Assembly (NCBI GenBank): GCA_019802505.1
Contig: JAFMOC010000007.1
Coordinates: forward strand, 7,512,501-7,576,500
Direction: 5' to 3'
Length of the DNA stretch: 64,000 nt
Origin: Corydoras sp. C115
Taxonomy: Eukaryota; Chordata; Actinopteri; Siluriformes; Callichthyidae
This document shows, one piece after another, positions 43,464 to 57,906 of the stretch; positions within the stretch are counted from its first letter, which is position 1, and each line of letters opens with the position of its first letter. The position numbers were made by a program, and so were the translations under genes. A model generated the notes under the pieces. The model did not search any database. It saw only the letters and a program-made list of their open reading frames with translations, and had not been told where the DNA came from.

Positions 43464-46400
43464 GTAAGCGACAGTTTTCCGGAATTACTCACAAAGAGCC
43501 GCACTTTCGTTTGGTGTGCTTACGAAGCCGAGCTGGTTTTGTTACGCGATTTTTTTTCTTATATTGTTTTTACTCGGCTTGTTTTCTCTCACTGTCTGAA
43601 ATAGCAGCGCTACGTCCCAAATCACCTTTAGGTTTTCTAAGTGGGGCTGTTTGAGAACCTCTGTAGCGCACTCTCTAGGCACACTATGTAGGACGGCAGG
43701 ATGCTTTTTGAAACGCAGCCGATGCAAATGCTAAATTGCTCTCTTTTTCACTAGCTAGCTGCTCATAAGTAATGTAACGTTCATTATTGAAATACAACTA
43801 TCAAGGAGACTAAATGCGTTCGTTACGTAGTTCAAGTTAAGCATATGATAAATGCTATTTTGTGGTTGAATTAATGTTTAACAGACTGTATTGGCCAGCA
43901 AACTGCTAGTAGTGATGTTTAGAACAGAGGGAGATGGTGATAAACAATGCTGGCTTTGTTCCTCACATAGGTCTGTAACACGGGTTCAAAAAATCATTCC
44001 GTCATCATTCAAGACATTTAAAATGTGTACACTGTACAACAACGATGATGCGTTTTTTTAAATAATTTTTTTAGGGCCTGTGTGAAAAAACAAGCATAAC
44101 AACGAGTCTTTACATTTTCTTGTGAAGTTTCCAGATTTCTCTAATTCTTTTTATTTACAAAAACACTTTAGGACCTGTTATAAAATTCAGAAATCTGCTA
44201 ACTCTCTTGCTCTTTCACTGTTGAACTGTAGGTAAATTTAGGTAAATGTTGATGATTACCTTACAGCTGTTGGTTTGTACCGAACAAGGGCAAGAGATTC
44301 ACAGTTAGCAGAAATTATAGTGTGTTTCACACACACACACACATGCATACTATAAACAAACAGATTTGGAAACACCTCTTAATCAATAAATTCAGGTGTG
44401 CTGTTCAATCCCATTGCCACAAGTGTTTAAAGTCAAGAATCTAGCCATGCATTTTGGAGAACTTTTTGCTACCAACATATTGGGAATAGTTTTTCTTTAT
44501 TTATTTCACCATAACTGGGATGCAGTGCAGTGGGGTTGAAAAGACATGGTTGTCTAGTGTGGAAGAACTTGACTTGCCACAACAGAGCTCAGACTAATCC
44601 CATAAAAACAAGACGGTCATCATCTAAAATAGAATGTGAGCCATTTTTTTCATAATCAACATCAGTATCTAAATTTAACAAATGCACCTCTTGCTAAAAG
44701 AGCAAAACGTGTCATAGACACAATTAAAATTTTGTAGAAAGCCCTAACAAAGGCATAAACACTGTTTTAACTGGAAAGGCTAAAGTAGGGTCCATTTTCA
44801 AATTGGATATCATAAATTTTCGTCAGGTGACCTTATATGTTTACCCACATGGTCTACCTGTTCATACTACAGTATTTACTGCTGCAATGAGCTGTTTAAA
44901 CAGCCAGGAATTATATGACTGTGTTGTTAGAATGCTCAATAGTACTCTTAGTTACTGAGATCAAAAAAGTTCAATTCTGCTTTATTGTCAACAGTGTGAC
45001 ATGGTTGAAATTGATCCTCTCAGACCCCTGGTGTAGAATTAAACACAAATTTTAATGCAAAACCTAAAATATATGGATTAAATTAGAGAAACAAAAAATA
45101 AAGGCCCATATAGACGTACAAGACAAAATAGTAACATGTTATAAGATAAAAAATCTTTTTTCATAAAAAAAAAAAGACTCATTCTTTTATTTTAATTTCA
45201 CAAAATTGTTAAGTCTTCGGGCGGCACGGTGGCTTAGTGGTGAGCACGTTCGCCTCTCAGCGCTAGGGGTTCCCGGTTTGAATCCCCATTTGGGTGGAGT
45301 TTCCATGTCCTCCCTGTGTCCGCGTGGGTTTCCTCCGGGTTCTCCCGTTTCCCCCCCACAGTCCAAAAACATGGATCAAGTCAATTGAGTTCTCCAAATT
45401 GGCCCATATAGAGTGTGTTTGTGTGAGTGAGTGTGTGCCCAGCGATGGATTGGCGCCCTGTTCTGGGTGTATCTGCCCAGTGCCAGAAACGTTCTCCCCA
45501 GGATGGGCATGGGGAACCTTCCCCCCGCGACCCTAATAGAGGATAAAGCGGGAGATAATGAATGAATGAATAATGAATGGATGTTAAGTCTTCAGGATAA
45601 AAAAAAAATGTTTGGACATGGCTTTATTTACCTTTTCCATAAGTATTTTTTAAAATTCTTTTAGACAAGAAATTTCATTAAATGATGATTTGAATCCTGA
45701 TCTTTAACATGGATATTTACAGTGTTATATTTCAAACGATTTCATGGTGATATCTGTTGAGGCTTGTTATTTTAACACATATAATGCTGAAGCTGCTTAA
45801 ACTTTTGGATATATTTAATTTAACAAAAAACAGGAGCTCAGACACATTTTACAACTTACAAAATATTTTAGAGTAAATAAAACTAATTTTACTGATTGTT
45901 TCATAAAAATAACCGAAAAAGGTAAAAACTGGCATTTTACAAATAAACATTAACTAAACAAAACTGAAACTAGGAGCATTGTCTTTTTATACCCCTGAAC
46001 ATGCCTTATTTTAAATATTGATATACCTTTGATTTTCTTATTTTATTTTATATGTCTGATCTGCATAGAAAAATATTTTCTGCCTGTAGTAACTTTGGTG
46101 TAGTGTTTACGTGCCATCTTGATTCTAATAACCTGGAAAAACAGGGTGGCATGCAGGAAGTGAAAAGCACAATAGAGCAGTTGAAGGAAAGGCTGTACTG
46201 AATATTATCTTTATTAGCAACAAACAGTGATGTGTTCTAAAGGTGAATTGTGCCCCTTTATTTGGAGCCAGTTGAGGTAAATATCCTGCAATGCATCAAA
46301 TTTATCAGTAATAAATCAAATAGGCTGCCATGTAAAGTAAACTGAAATAGCTAGCTAGGTTCAGGTAGGCTATATATATATAATGTCTCAGCTTAGTTTC

Positions 46401-49400
46401 TTATTATTGACAATAAATGTTATGCATGACATGTCTTTTGATTGGAGTGCACTTTTGATAAGCAGACATTTTCAGCCAAATAAAACCTATTACAGAAATA
46501 CAACTTGAGGTGTCAGCATTAGATTTGATGGCAATTTAAAAGGAATTTTTGATGGAACTAATTCAACTGTTTGTAAGGAAAATTAAGGACATTTTATTTA
46601 CAAATAATCAGGATTTTGGCGAGTGGTGCAATAATATATAATATTTCAGTTTTATGTGACTATTGTTCATAAAAAAAGGTTATTTCTATTGTAGTCTTTT
46701 AATGCACAAGTACAAGGTGGATACAACTGAGGGCCGGGGGGGACAGGATTTTACAGGCTCAGGAACATATCTATAAAAAACTTATTTAAACATTATTCTA
46801 AATTATTGCAAACACACAAGCTGGCCAATAGTATTTGCTGTGCACTTGCGTTCCAGCAATTCGTGGTCAAAATCTGCAGCTTATAAAGGGTTCACATGTT
46901 CATTAGGCGGAACCATAGCAGGTGCGTTAATTATCTCTGATGAAAGTCCGTTCCCAATGGCTCCGCTATCGTCACAAGTTATCTATATGGGATGCAATGA
47001 CTCTTTGTACTTATTTTAGCATTATATGTTTTTTAGCCATAAAATATTTACTGACAGGTGGATCATTACTGAAGACCTAGGTGTAAAATGCATGGCCTGC
47101 CACTGCAAGCCACACAGCTATATGTGGAACATGTATCATAATTGTTAAAACAATACAACAAAAAATTATCTGATGAAATCATGGTTGTAGATGGAAGCCT
47201 TTGGTAGAATTTCTTTAGAAGTTGTGCAGAAACTGTTTTTACTAAATATATTTGCACATTTACCCATCCTGCTCATGACAAACTGTTGATGCTGATGATA
47301 TTTTCAGAACTTGTTAAAGTAATTCTTGTGTTTTCTGGTAAAATAGACAAACCCTAACATTTATTACCCCTCCATTTACCATGAAATTGTTTTGACAACG
47401 TTTTGCAACATTTCTTTTCATGCTTAGCTGTCATTTATTTAATATCTTGTATTTATAGAAGAGTGGAATCAGTACATAAAATCTTGTCCATCACATGCCA
47501 AGAGTTTTTAGTACTCTGGAGTAAATTCTTATGTTAGGAATGATTCCTAATGCTTTCCAAACTGTCACAGTATGAACCCAATGAAACTTGTCATTGTCGT
47601 CTCGGGATACAGTGGGGGGAAAAGTATTTAGTCACTCACCAATTGTGCAAGTTCTCCCACTTAAACAGATGAAACAGGCCTGTATTTGACATCATAGGTA
47701 GACTTCAACTATGAGAGACAAAATGAGAAATAAAATCTGAAAATATGAAAATGAAAAGAATTTGTTTGCAAATAATGGTGGAAAATAAGTATTTGGTCAC
47801 CCACAAACAAGCAAAATTTCTAGCTGTCACAGACCTGTAACTTCTTCTTTAAGAGGCTCCTCTGTCCTCCACTCGTTACCTGTATTAATGGCACACTGTT
47901 AACTTGTTAACAGTAAAAAAAAGACACCTTACACAACCTTAAACAGTTACACTCCAAACTCCACTATGGTGAAGACCAAAGAGCTGTCAAAGGACACCAG
48001 AAAGAAACCTTGCACTAGGCTGGGAAGACTGAATCTGCAATAGGCAAGCATCTAGGTGTGAAGAAATCTACTGTGGGAACAATAATCAGAAAATGGAAGA
48101 CCTACAAGACCATTGCTCATCTCCCTTGATCAGGGATCTTGCAGCGCCAAACAAGTCCCCCTGCTTAAACCAGTTTTTGAAGTGAAGACTTCAGTGAAGA
48201 CTTACAGAAAATGTTTGACCTGTCATTGCCAACAAAGGATATATAACAAAGTATTGAGACAAATATCAGTGTGATTTTTCTGAATTTAAATGTTTCTCAT
48301 TTTGTCTCTCATAGTTGAGGTCTAAATATGATGTCAATTACAGACCTCTCATCTTTTTAAGTGGCACAATTGGTGACTGACTAAATACTTTTTCTATACT
48401 GTATGCTTGTGCCGTCAAGGTAAAAATAAAATCAATAAAAATTAATTAAAAAAATTAAAAAATAAAATTTAATGGGAGAAGCTGCTGAGGTACTTGGTTA
48501 ACTTTGTTTTATTACTAATTTATGTTCCTATTACTCAACCTGAGCAGTTCAACAACTCTAGATTGTAACGTTTCAAAGTTCAAACAGCAGTATTGACAGT
48601 TCAGTGAATTGAAAATGAATTCCAGTTTTTATACACAAAAGAACAGCAATTGCAAAATAGTTGTTTTAGTAATACAGTACATGCAGAATCTGTATTTTAT
48701 TATACTTGGATCATATATTAATGATAAACGGTTTCCTTCCAGAAATGGCTCCAAGCAACCGATCTTGTCAGAGAAGTTTACCAGCATTTGGCATGTTATG
48801 TGCCAAAGATTTACTGCCTGGGGCCAAACCTAAACCCCCAAAGCGAAGACCTGCTGGCCCAGCTTCTGCTCCAGGCTCCAATGGAATGGTATTTATGTGG
48901 AGAAGAGCCTTCAGTTGGACTGGCAAAACTTGAACAGAGCAATCAACCATCCCAGCTTTGTGGACACGTCTTTAAAGTGGGAGAACCCACATACTCTTGC
49001 AGGTAGAAGCACTTTTTACACTTGCTTGACCTCCTTGATTGCTCGAGCTGTAGTTCTATGTCTGTGCTGTAGCCATGTGTTTAATTGAGCATGAGGATAC
49101 AGCTAGTCTTGACGTAATAGTATCCTAACCTCAATCAGGTAAGTCATTTAGGGTAGATTGATGTAAGCCAGCAGACAGCATGTGCTATGTCTTCCCTCTT
49201 ATTTCTGCTGTGTTCTCATTTTATTGTGTATAGTAATAATTTATTTGGTCAACATATTACAAGTTCCGGGTGGGACGATGGCTTAGTGGTCAGCACGTTT
49301 GCCTCTCAGCACTAGGGATTCCTGGTTTGAATCCCAATCTGGGTAGAGTTTCCATGTTCTCCCTGTGTTCCGCGTGGGTTTCCTTCCACAGTCCAAAAAC

Positions 49401-51376
49401 ATGGATCAAGGTCAATTGAATTATCCAAATTGCACCATATACTGTGTGTGAGTGTGTGACCACTGATAGATCCTGGGTGTATCTGCCCAACGCCCGAAAC
49501 GTTCTCTACTGTTTGGACATGGGGACCCCCCCGCGACCCTAGTAGAGGATAAAGCTGAAGATAATGGATGGATGGATTACATGTTCCATGGCTCCAAACT
49601 ATGATACATTGGCTCACATGAACAACTATTGAGTTTTGCAATTGTTAGATGATCTAACTTCAGTCTCTTTCTCCCTGCTTGCAATTTTTGATAAGAATTA
49701 ACAACGTTTCGATTCTTATAGTGAGCACAATATTTCAGACTGGATTAAATTCTGCAGGTTTCCTGAGCAGTGCACTTGTATTTCATATGCTCTAATCATG
49801 TGGTATAAGCTTAAGGAACTTTGGGTTGTTAAATTCTTTTACTCAGGTTGCCAGTATGATCCCAGGCAAAATGATGTAATCCACAGCTGCCATTATTTAC
49901 AACAATGCAATAAAATCCTTTGGAGGTATGCTTTGTTAAACCAGCATTCAGCTATTGAACAAAATATTGTTTTATTGTATCATTATTATATTTTGTGAGA
50001 GCTTTTGTCTAAAGCCTCTTACAAGTGATTTGAATTCAGTTCAGTACATGGAGTAACCATGATGCAGCTTCCCTGTAGCAATGAAGATTAAGGAGCTTGC
50101 TCAAAGGCTCACATAGTCAACCTTGGTGCACTCCTCCTTCAAATTAATAAACCAACACACTAACCACTGAGCTACCATGTCCACATAATAATTGATTACA
50201 ATATTAAATGTTATAGTTTTTTATTATCTATATGTCTATCTATCTGTGTATTTAAAATTGTTAATATATTTTTTTTAGATTCCTTTTTAATGTTAATGCT
50301 TCTCTTTTGAGTCTGTACTGTTTTTACTCAATAAAAGGGTTACACTTTAACTATTTTAATGTAAGGACAAACTCTGTTACTGTTTTAAATTTTAAGTCAT
50401 TTGCCAATGCAAAGTTTTATTAAATCAAAGCTCAGATCTTGTGACTTGACTTCAGAATCAACCATAGTGTTTTTAAGCCTGCATCCTAAATCTTGTTTAC
50501 AAATCCCTAAACCCCCAACAAAGTAAAAACTTGTCAGCATCCTATGAAAAACTAATTTGTATATTGCATTCTGCTGAATCCCAGGTCCATATTTGATCCT
50601 GGGCCATTAATGAGGTGATTTAGAATCTCAAAATTTACTAGCATGTAGTGATTAAACTATGGGTTTTGTAAAACTGATATAAAATCGCAAATTACCAAAG
50701 AATGGTAATTTAGTTTTGCGTCTTATTAATACAACATGCATAATATTAAAATACATTTAATGACAATAATTAAGAGAATAATTATTAGTTCTAGTTTAGA
50801 AAAAATGTATTAACATTTTAAAAATTAACATTATTTCTTGAAACAGTTAATAAAAACTTTTAAGATTATTTCTTAAAAAAAAAAAAAAATAAAGTTTCAG
50901 TGGATCTAAGAGTTCAGTACAACAGAAAACAGTTCATTTAACTGCATTATTTTATTCAAAATAGAATAATTGGCCTTGGGAGTACGGGCATTGCAATTTG
51001 CACATTGTCTTTAATTTGTACTTAAGTGCCAGTAACAAACCTTGAACTCCATTTTAAAACACACAATCAACAAATCCTTAAAAGTATTAACAGGCTAAAT
51101 GGGATGGTTCAGATCTAACCCATCCATGGAACAAAGAAGACAAACAGCTTTGAGAACCGGTTAAAACACTTGATTTTGCAATGTTTAAATGTATGTAAAA
51201 GCATCATTTTTGACCAAGAGCCAAAAAAGTCACTTGTCCAAATAGTTATAAACAATACTGAATGAAATAATGCATTTTGATTTATGTATTTATTATTTGC
51301 TGAAAATACCAATTTACAAAGTATTTGTGCTCTGTCATGTACAATTGGTATACATGTACGATTTGTTTGGTTTTTT

Positions 51377-51437
<61 letters not shown>

Positions 51438-54436
51438 TAATATAATAATTATTTATATTATATTTCCCCCACTCTTAGGGAATGTGCATCAGACCCAACA
51501 TGTGTACTGTGCATGCAGTGCTTTCTGGGCAGTGTACATAAGGAGCATCGTTACAGGGTAAGAACCACATGTCTTAATGACTGTCTCTGTTCGTCTTACT
51601 GCTGTTCAGCATGTTTGTCAGGTATCACTGCTCTGTTACTAGTTTCAGATTGGGAAATCAGGCTAATCCCTTTAAAAGCTGTATAAACGGGTCATGTTGA
51701 TAAATGAAGTATTAAGGGCAAGTATTTCCACTTGTGCCTGTTTTCAGATCCCCTGTTTATTTTAAATGTTATTTTAAAAGTTCAAATGCCACTTTGCTGC
51801 CTATTACAATCTGAGATTAAAAGGTGACATACTATTACCATTTATATTTACAAGTAATTGAAACTAACCAACTATAAAAAAAAAACCTAACATTTTTAAT
51901 GTTTAATTGCATAATGGATTCATTGAGTACTTAACATTCCTCATTATTATTTAACGTTTTGTTTACTATGGGTTTGCATATGTATGTGAAAAGAAGTTAT
52001 TGGATGTTGTTAAAGGTTGTTGTTGAAATCTGTGCTTGTACATTTTTAAAAATTATTTTTAAGGTGTGTATTTAGTATTAAAAAAAAAACTTGCCTTAGT
52101 ACATGATGAGCAAGAAATGCCAGATGCCATCTTGAGAGTTTTCCTTAGGGCTGCAATATCTGGCAGCTAACAAGACTCCTGTTGTCTCTTACTGTATCTT
52201 GCTCTCTCACTCTAGTGCTCTCTCTCCTTTGCTCATGTTCTCTGCTTTTCTCTCTGGCTTCCCCTCTAGATGACAACTTCTGGAGGGGGAGGGTTTTGTG
52301 ACTGTGGAGACACAGAAGCATGGAAGAAAGGTCCTTATTGTAAGAAACATGAACCAAACATCAGTGACTCTTTGCAGGAGGTCAGGTTTTATTTTTTGTT
52401 TGTTACTTACAGCTTTATTAATAGAATTATTCTATAAAATACTGGGGAACAATAGTTTATTAAGGATTTCCGTATTTGGAAATTTGCACCCATATTGATA
52501 GATGTATTTGAGCTGCACACAAATATAGTTATGCTGACGCTTTTCAGCTGTGCAACAAAGTGTACATTTTGCAAAAGTATTGAAATGTTTAATCTGGGTG
52601 GTTTATCTAATCCATCTTTAAACACTGTATAGTAAATAAAACAACAGGGAATGTAATTTAGGTGTCTTAACAATTGCAGGGGTTCGTTGCTTTTGTGTTG
52701 GGGAAAGTAACTGTTCTTCAATTAAGAACAGTTGTACAAATTAGTTGCGTCTGAGAGCTCGGTAAAAAAAAAAACATTTATATAGTCTTACATTATGGAT
52801 TTAAAGGAGCTGAATAAATTATTTAAACATTGTAGTTACAAGTGCCTTGTCCAACTTGTTTACCTGTTTAAATATTATGTTCTTATTCTTTAGTGTTGTG
52901 TTATTAAAGCAGTACTTTACCCATGAAGAAGTGCATTTATAACACAAGATTTTACTACATAGACTATAAATGTAATCAATTCAACTAACAAATTATTGGC
53001 GAAGAAACATAAAAGCATAGTGATTTTTAGTTGTTCATAGTTATGGGTTTATATTTATTATTTAGATTCTACTGTGCCTTTATATGAGTGATGCATCATT
53101 TGGTGCCTTAATAACAATGGAAAAATTTACATGAAAGTTTAAACTCTCACACATTTATCAACTGAAGCAACTCTACAATAACCAGCTGCTTACATGACAA
53201 TTAACCAACATTGGGGTGCACTGTAGTTGTAGCCTTTTTCATGTGGTAGTGTTACTTATGCCCCGTCTTCAAATACTCTTTTAGGATCCCCTTGCCAGTC
53301 TTTCTGCAGACATGATCGCTCGCACATATAACATCTTTTCTATCGTCCTGAAATATGCTGTGGATATGCTCACCTGGGACAAAGAAGATGAACTCCCTCA
53401 GGGCCTTGAACCACCGTATGTACACGTGCGCACACACACACGCACCACGTAGCCGAATATCTCTGGCACAATAATTTATAGCATTATTTTTTTTCCCCCT
53501 AATGATCAAGCCATTAGTCATATGTAAAATGTATAAATATGACTGACGTTATTTACACAAACATGAAATAGTATATTTAAAATGGTTTCATGAACGATAG
53601 CATGGTAACTCAGTGTTTAGTGTAATGGGTATGCAATCTAAAAGTTGAGAGATTAAATCCCAATTCCACCAGTATGGGCCCTTAAACGAGGCTCAACCAC
53701 AATCAACAAGTTGGGCTACTTGTGAGTTACTTTGCATAAAAGCAGCACAAAGATATGTAATGTAACTATACAGGTTTACATTTTCTCTTTGAACCAGAAG
53801 CAAGTATTTGTGGCATAAGTACTTTAATTAATGGTTGTTAAGTCTCGAGCCAATGAAATGGTTTAGTTAAAACAAAATAGTTCCTCTTTAATTATGTCTA
53901 GACCACATTTGTAAAAGCAGAATTTCTTTTAACAATTAGCAACATTTTGAGATTTTTATTAATACTGAATATCTGTATGTCCCAATCTTTTAGCATGTAC
54001 TTGAATTTTTCACCTGCTTGTATGCTTTAAGTAACTGTTAGATCGTGATTTGAAACTGCACAGCCACCCCCCACTTGTAAATGATTGCATTTAACTGAAT
54101 ATACCCTGTTTTGTTTGTAGGGAACGTGGAGATACCTATTACTGCATGCTGTTTAATGATGAGGTTCACACCTATGAACAAGTGATCTACACATTACAAA
54201 AGGCTGTGAATTGCACACAAAAAGAGGCTGTGAGCTTTGCTACCACAGTGGACAGAGATGTAAGCTTTTTCTGTGTTTGTTATAAACTGTCACTGAATAA
54301 CACATTTGATGCCTTAAATTGGATTCTTACTGTTTGTTGACTTCAGGGCCGGAAGTCTGTACGTTTTGGGGATTATCAATTCTGTGAACAGGCCAAGTCT
54401 GTTATAGTGGTAAGTTACTGCAAATTTTTAAATCAG

Positions 54437-54535
<99 letters not shown>

Positions 54536-57500
54536 CATATTTTCTTTCAAAAAATATAAAAAATAATTGTTTATTTGCATCACTTTACAAAATGCAAAGT
54601 GAGTGGAAAAAGAAAAATGTAAATCAAAATATTTCAAACCAGCATCAGTTCTTATAGGTACATTTTCAGGGATTTTGTAGGATTATAGTGAGGTAGGTTG
54701 AAATAGTCATTAAGTGAAACCGATACAGCTATGTAAGAGGCTTAAAACTAGGTGAGGAACAGCCAAACTCTGTTACCAGACTGAGGTTGTGGAAGATGGT
54801 TTCAAGTCACAGGTCATACACCATCGCAAGACCGAGCACAGCAACAAGATGCATGGTAGTTATACTGCATCAGCAAGCTTTCTCACAGACAAAGATTTCC
54901 AAGCACACTGGGGTTTTAAGCTCATTTGAAGAAGCACAAATAAATGGGCAACGCTGAGGATCGTAGACGCAGTGGTCGGCCAAGGAAACTTGTGCAGCAG
55001 ATGAAAGACAAATCAAACTTATTTCCCTTTGAAATCAGAGGATGTCCAGCTGTGCCATCACCTCAGAACTTGCAGAAACCAGTGGGACACTGGTATACCC
55101 ATCGACTGTACGGAGAAGTCTGGCCAGAAGTGGTCCTCATAGAAGAGTTGCAGCCAGTAAACCATTCCTCTGACATGGAAACAAGGCCAAGCGTCTCAAC
55201 TATGCACGAAAACATAGGAACTGGGGTGCAGAATAATGGCAGCAGGTGTTCTGGACTGATGAATCAAATTTGAAATATTTGGCTGTAACAGAAGGCAGTT
55301 TGTTCGCCGAAGGGATGGAAAGCAGTACAATAATTAGTGCTTACAGGCAACAGTGAAACATGGTGGAGGTTCCTTGCAAATGGAATTGGACATTTCATCA
55401 GGATAAATGGCTTTCTCAATGCTGTTATCATGCAGTACCACCAGGGAGGCATATGATTGGTCTAAAACTTATTCTGCCACAGGACAACAACCCCAAGCAT
55501 ACAGACACTGTCATTAAAAATATATTCAGCATAAAGAAGAAGATAAATAAAGTAACACTTCCATATTTTTTTTGTATAAGAAACACACACACAATATTGG
55601 CATTAGCTCAAATATTCACTACACAGCTGAGTAGTTTTCTTTTTTTTATGTTTTCGTGTGCTATCATTTGAAGTTGTAACACATGAAAGCTGAAGTTTAA
55701 GTTACTGTAGTTGTTTAGATCAAATTTAGAAATGTTAAAAAGCAATAGTATGCAAATGCGAACTGTTCCTAAAGTCTAAATAGAAGTTGCCTTTCTTTGT
55801 TCAGATTTTATATAATGCTAAAAAGTTTTATTAACAAAGTTTTTTTTTGATGATAACAGATTTATCAAAATTTAAAAGAAAGCAAAAATTGACAGACCAG
55901 TAATGTGTCTTTTAGGTCATGTGCATAAGGTCGTGTCTTTACAATGTTTTCATACTTCTGTTGAGTTCACCTTATTGAAGTTCTAATTCCGTGTTTTGCT
56001 GTAGAGGAACACGAGTCGTCAGTCCAAGCCGCTAAAGGTTCAGGTCATGCACTCCTCGGTGGTGGCGCACCAGTGCTTTGCCCTCAAAGCCCTCTCCTGG
56101 CTCAGCCATACCATCAGATGCTCAGGTATTTTTTTTTTTCCCCCTCAAAGTTTATTGTTTGGATTTTTATCAATGCAACTTACCGTATTTTCCGGACCAT
56201 AAGACGCACCGTATTATAAGGCGCAGTCTGAATTACGGGGCCTATTTCTGTATTTGACCCATGTATAAGGCGCACCGTACTATAAGGCGCAGTCTCAATT
56301 ATGGACTCTATTTCTGTACGGTACTTATTCTGTACGGCACCGTATTATAAGGCACTTGTTAAAACATACGATCTACAAGAAAAGTCAAGGATGCAAAACG
56401 GTGATTTATAATTGAAGTTTATTCTACTACTTGACAAAACACACATTATTTTTAATCACTCTTCTCCCACAAATCCATCAAAGTCCTCATCTTCTGTGTC
56501 TGAATTAAAAAGCTGTGCCATTTCACTATCAAGCACTCCGGGTTCCCTCTCATCAATGTCTGAGTCCGTCTTGTCGCCAGGCGGCTGTTGAGCAATGATG
56601 CCAGCTTTCGCGAAAGCTCGGACAATGGTTACAGCAGAAACCTTAGCCCAGGCATCCACAATCCATTCACAGACGGTGGCGTAACTCGCCTGCCGCTGCC
56701 TCCGAGTTTTAGTAAACGTGTGTTCGCCGTCTATCATCCATCGCTCCCACGCCGCCCGCAACTTTACTTTAAACGCCCTGTTTACACCAATGTCCAGCGG
56801 TTGGAGTTTTTTTTATTTAATCCTCCCGGAATGACGGCAAGCTCTGAATTAATTTTCTTCACTCTGCTTTTCACGGCGCGCATGGAGCCACAGATCAGCA
56901 GGGACGGTGATGTGTGGAAAAAAAACACCCGGTCGCACAACAATACTTTTAGAATTTGGAACTAAGTATATGTATAAGGCGCACCGGATTATAAGGCGCA
57001 CGTCCGATTTCTGGGGAAATTTTAGGCTTTTAGGTGCGCCTTATAGTCGGAAAATACGGTAAACTTTTATACAGCATTTTGTTGAATTATTTCTTTTATT
57101 TCTTTGGTATTGCAAATATTGATAGTCACAGGGTCATTTCTTTTTTTTTGCAGATGCCTTAAGAAGAATTTTATGTCAAGTTGGTCTGCAAAAAGGCCCT
57201 GAAGGAGAAAATTCATCTTTGGTAGACACTTTAATGCTCTGTGATTCCAAGATGTGGAAAGGTAGGGAAGAGGATTACAGCATTAAATCATTGTCAAATT
57301 TAAAGCAAAAACCATTGAGCAAAACCATTTTCACGCTTGCATATCATGCTAACCAAGCACTAAGCAGCGCCTGCTAGAGTATTTTACACGTGTTAAGTAC
57401 TCTCGTGAGAAAAATATTTTCTTTGTGCATTTTTTAACATTTTTTTAATATTCCTTCCTTGGCTGTGGTTGGCTATGGAAGTCAAAACATTCAAGCGGGT

Positions 57501-57839
57501 GGGAACTGTAAAATCATAGCTGTGATAGTATCATAAATACAGTATCGTGTAGAATGGTTTTGCTCATGCGCATCATCACTATATCAAACACTGATTTACA
57601 GAAATATGGCTGATTTTCAAAGATCTTAAACTAAATTAAACTACCTAACTACACAAAACAAACAAACTACTCATGGCCAAATAAATCATAAAACAAGACC
57701 ATTTCTGTCCATAAAAGGATATACTCAATATACAAATATAATGTATTAAAAATCCAATTGACATACAGTATGTCTGTGCAGTCATCTAAATAGGCTATCA
57801 GGATAACTCTGGACAACAATGATGTATATGTTTGAAAGG

Positions 57840-57906
<67 letters not shown>

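Noticed and set aside
43560..43604. Read-through of ubr2 exon 1 to a stop at 43604
   Set aside because: A good gtaagc donor at 43464 and phase match to exon 2 explain the exon; the extension has no family similarity.
56588..56965. Plus-strand 125-codon frame in the pogo-like element
   Set aside because: Shadow of the minus-strand transposase remnant.
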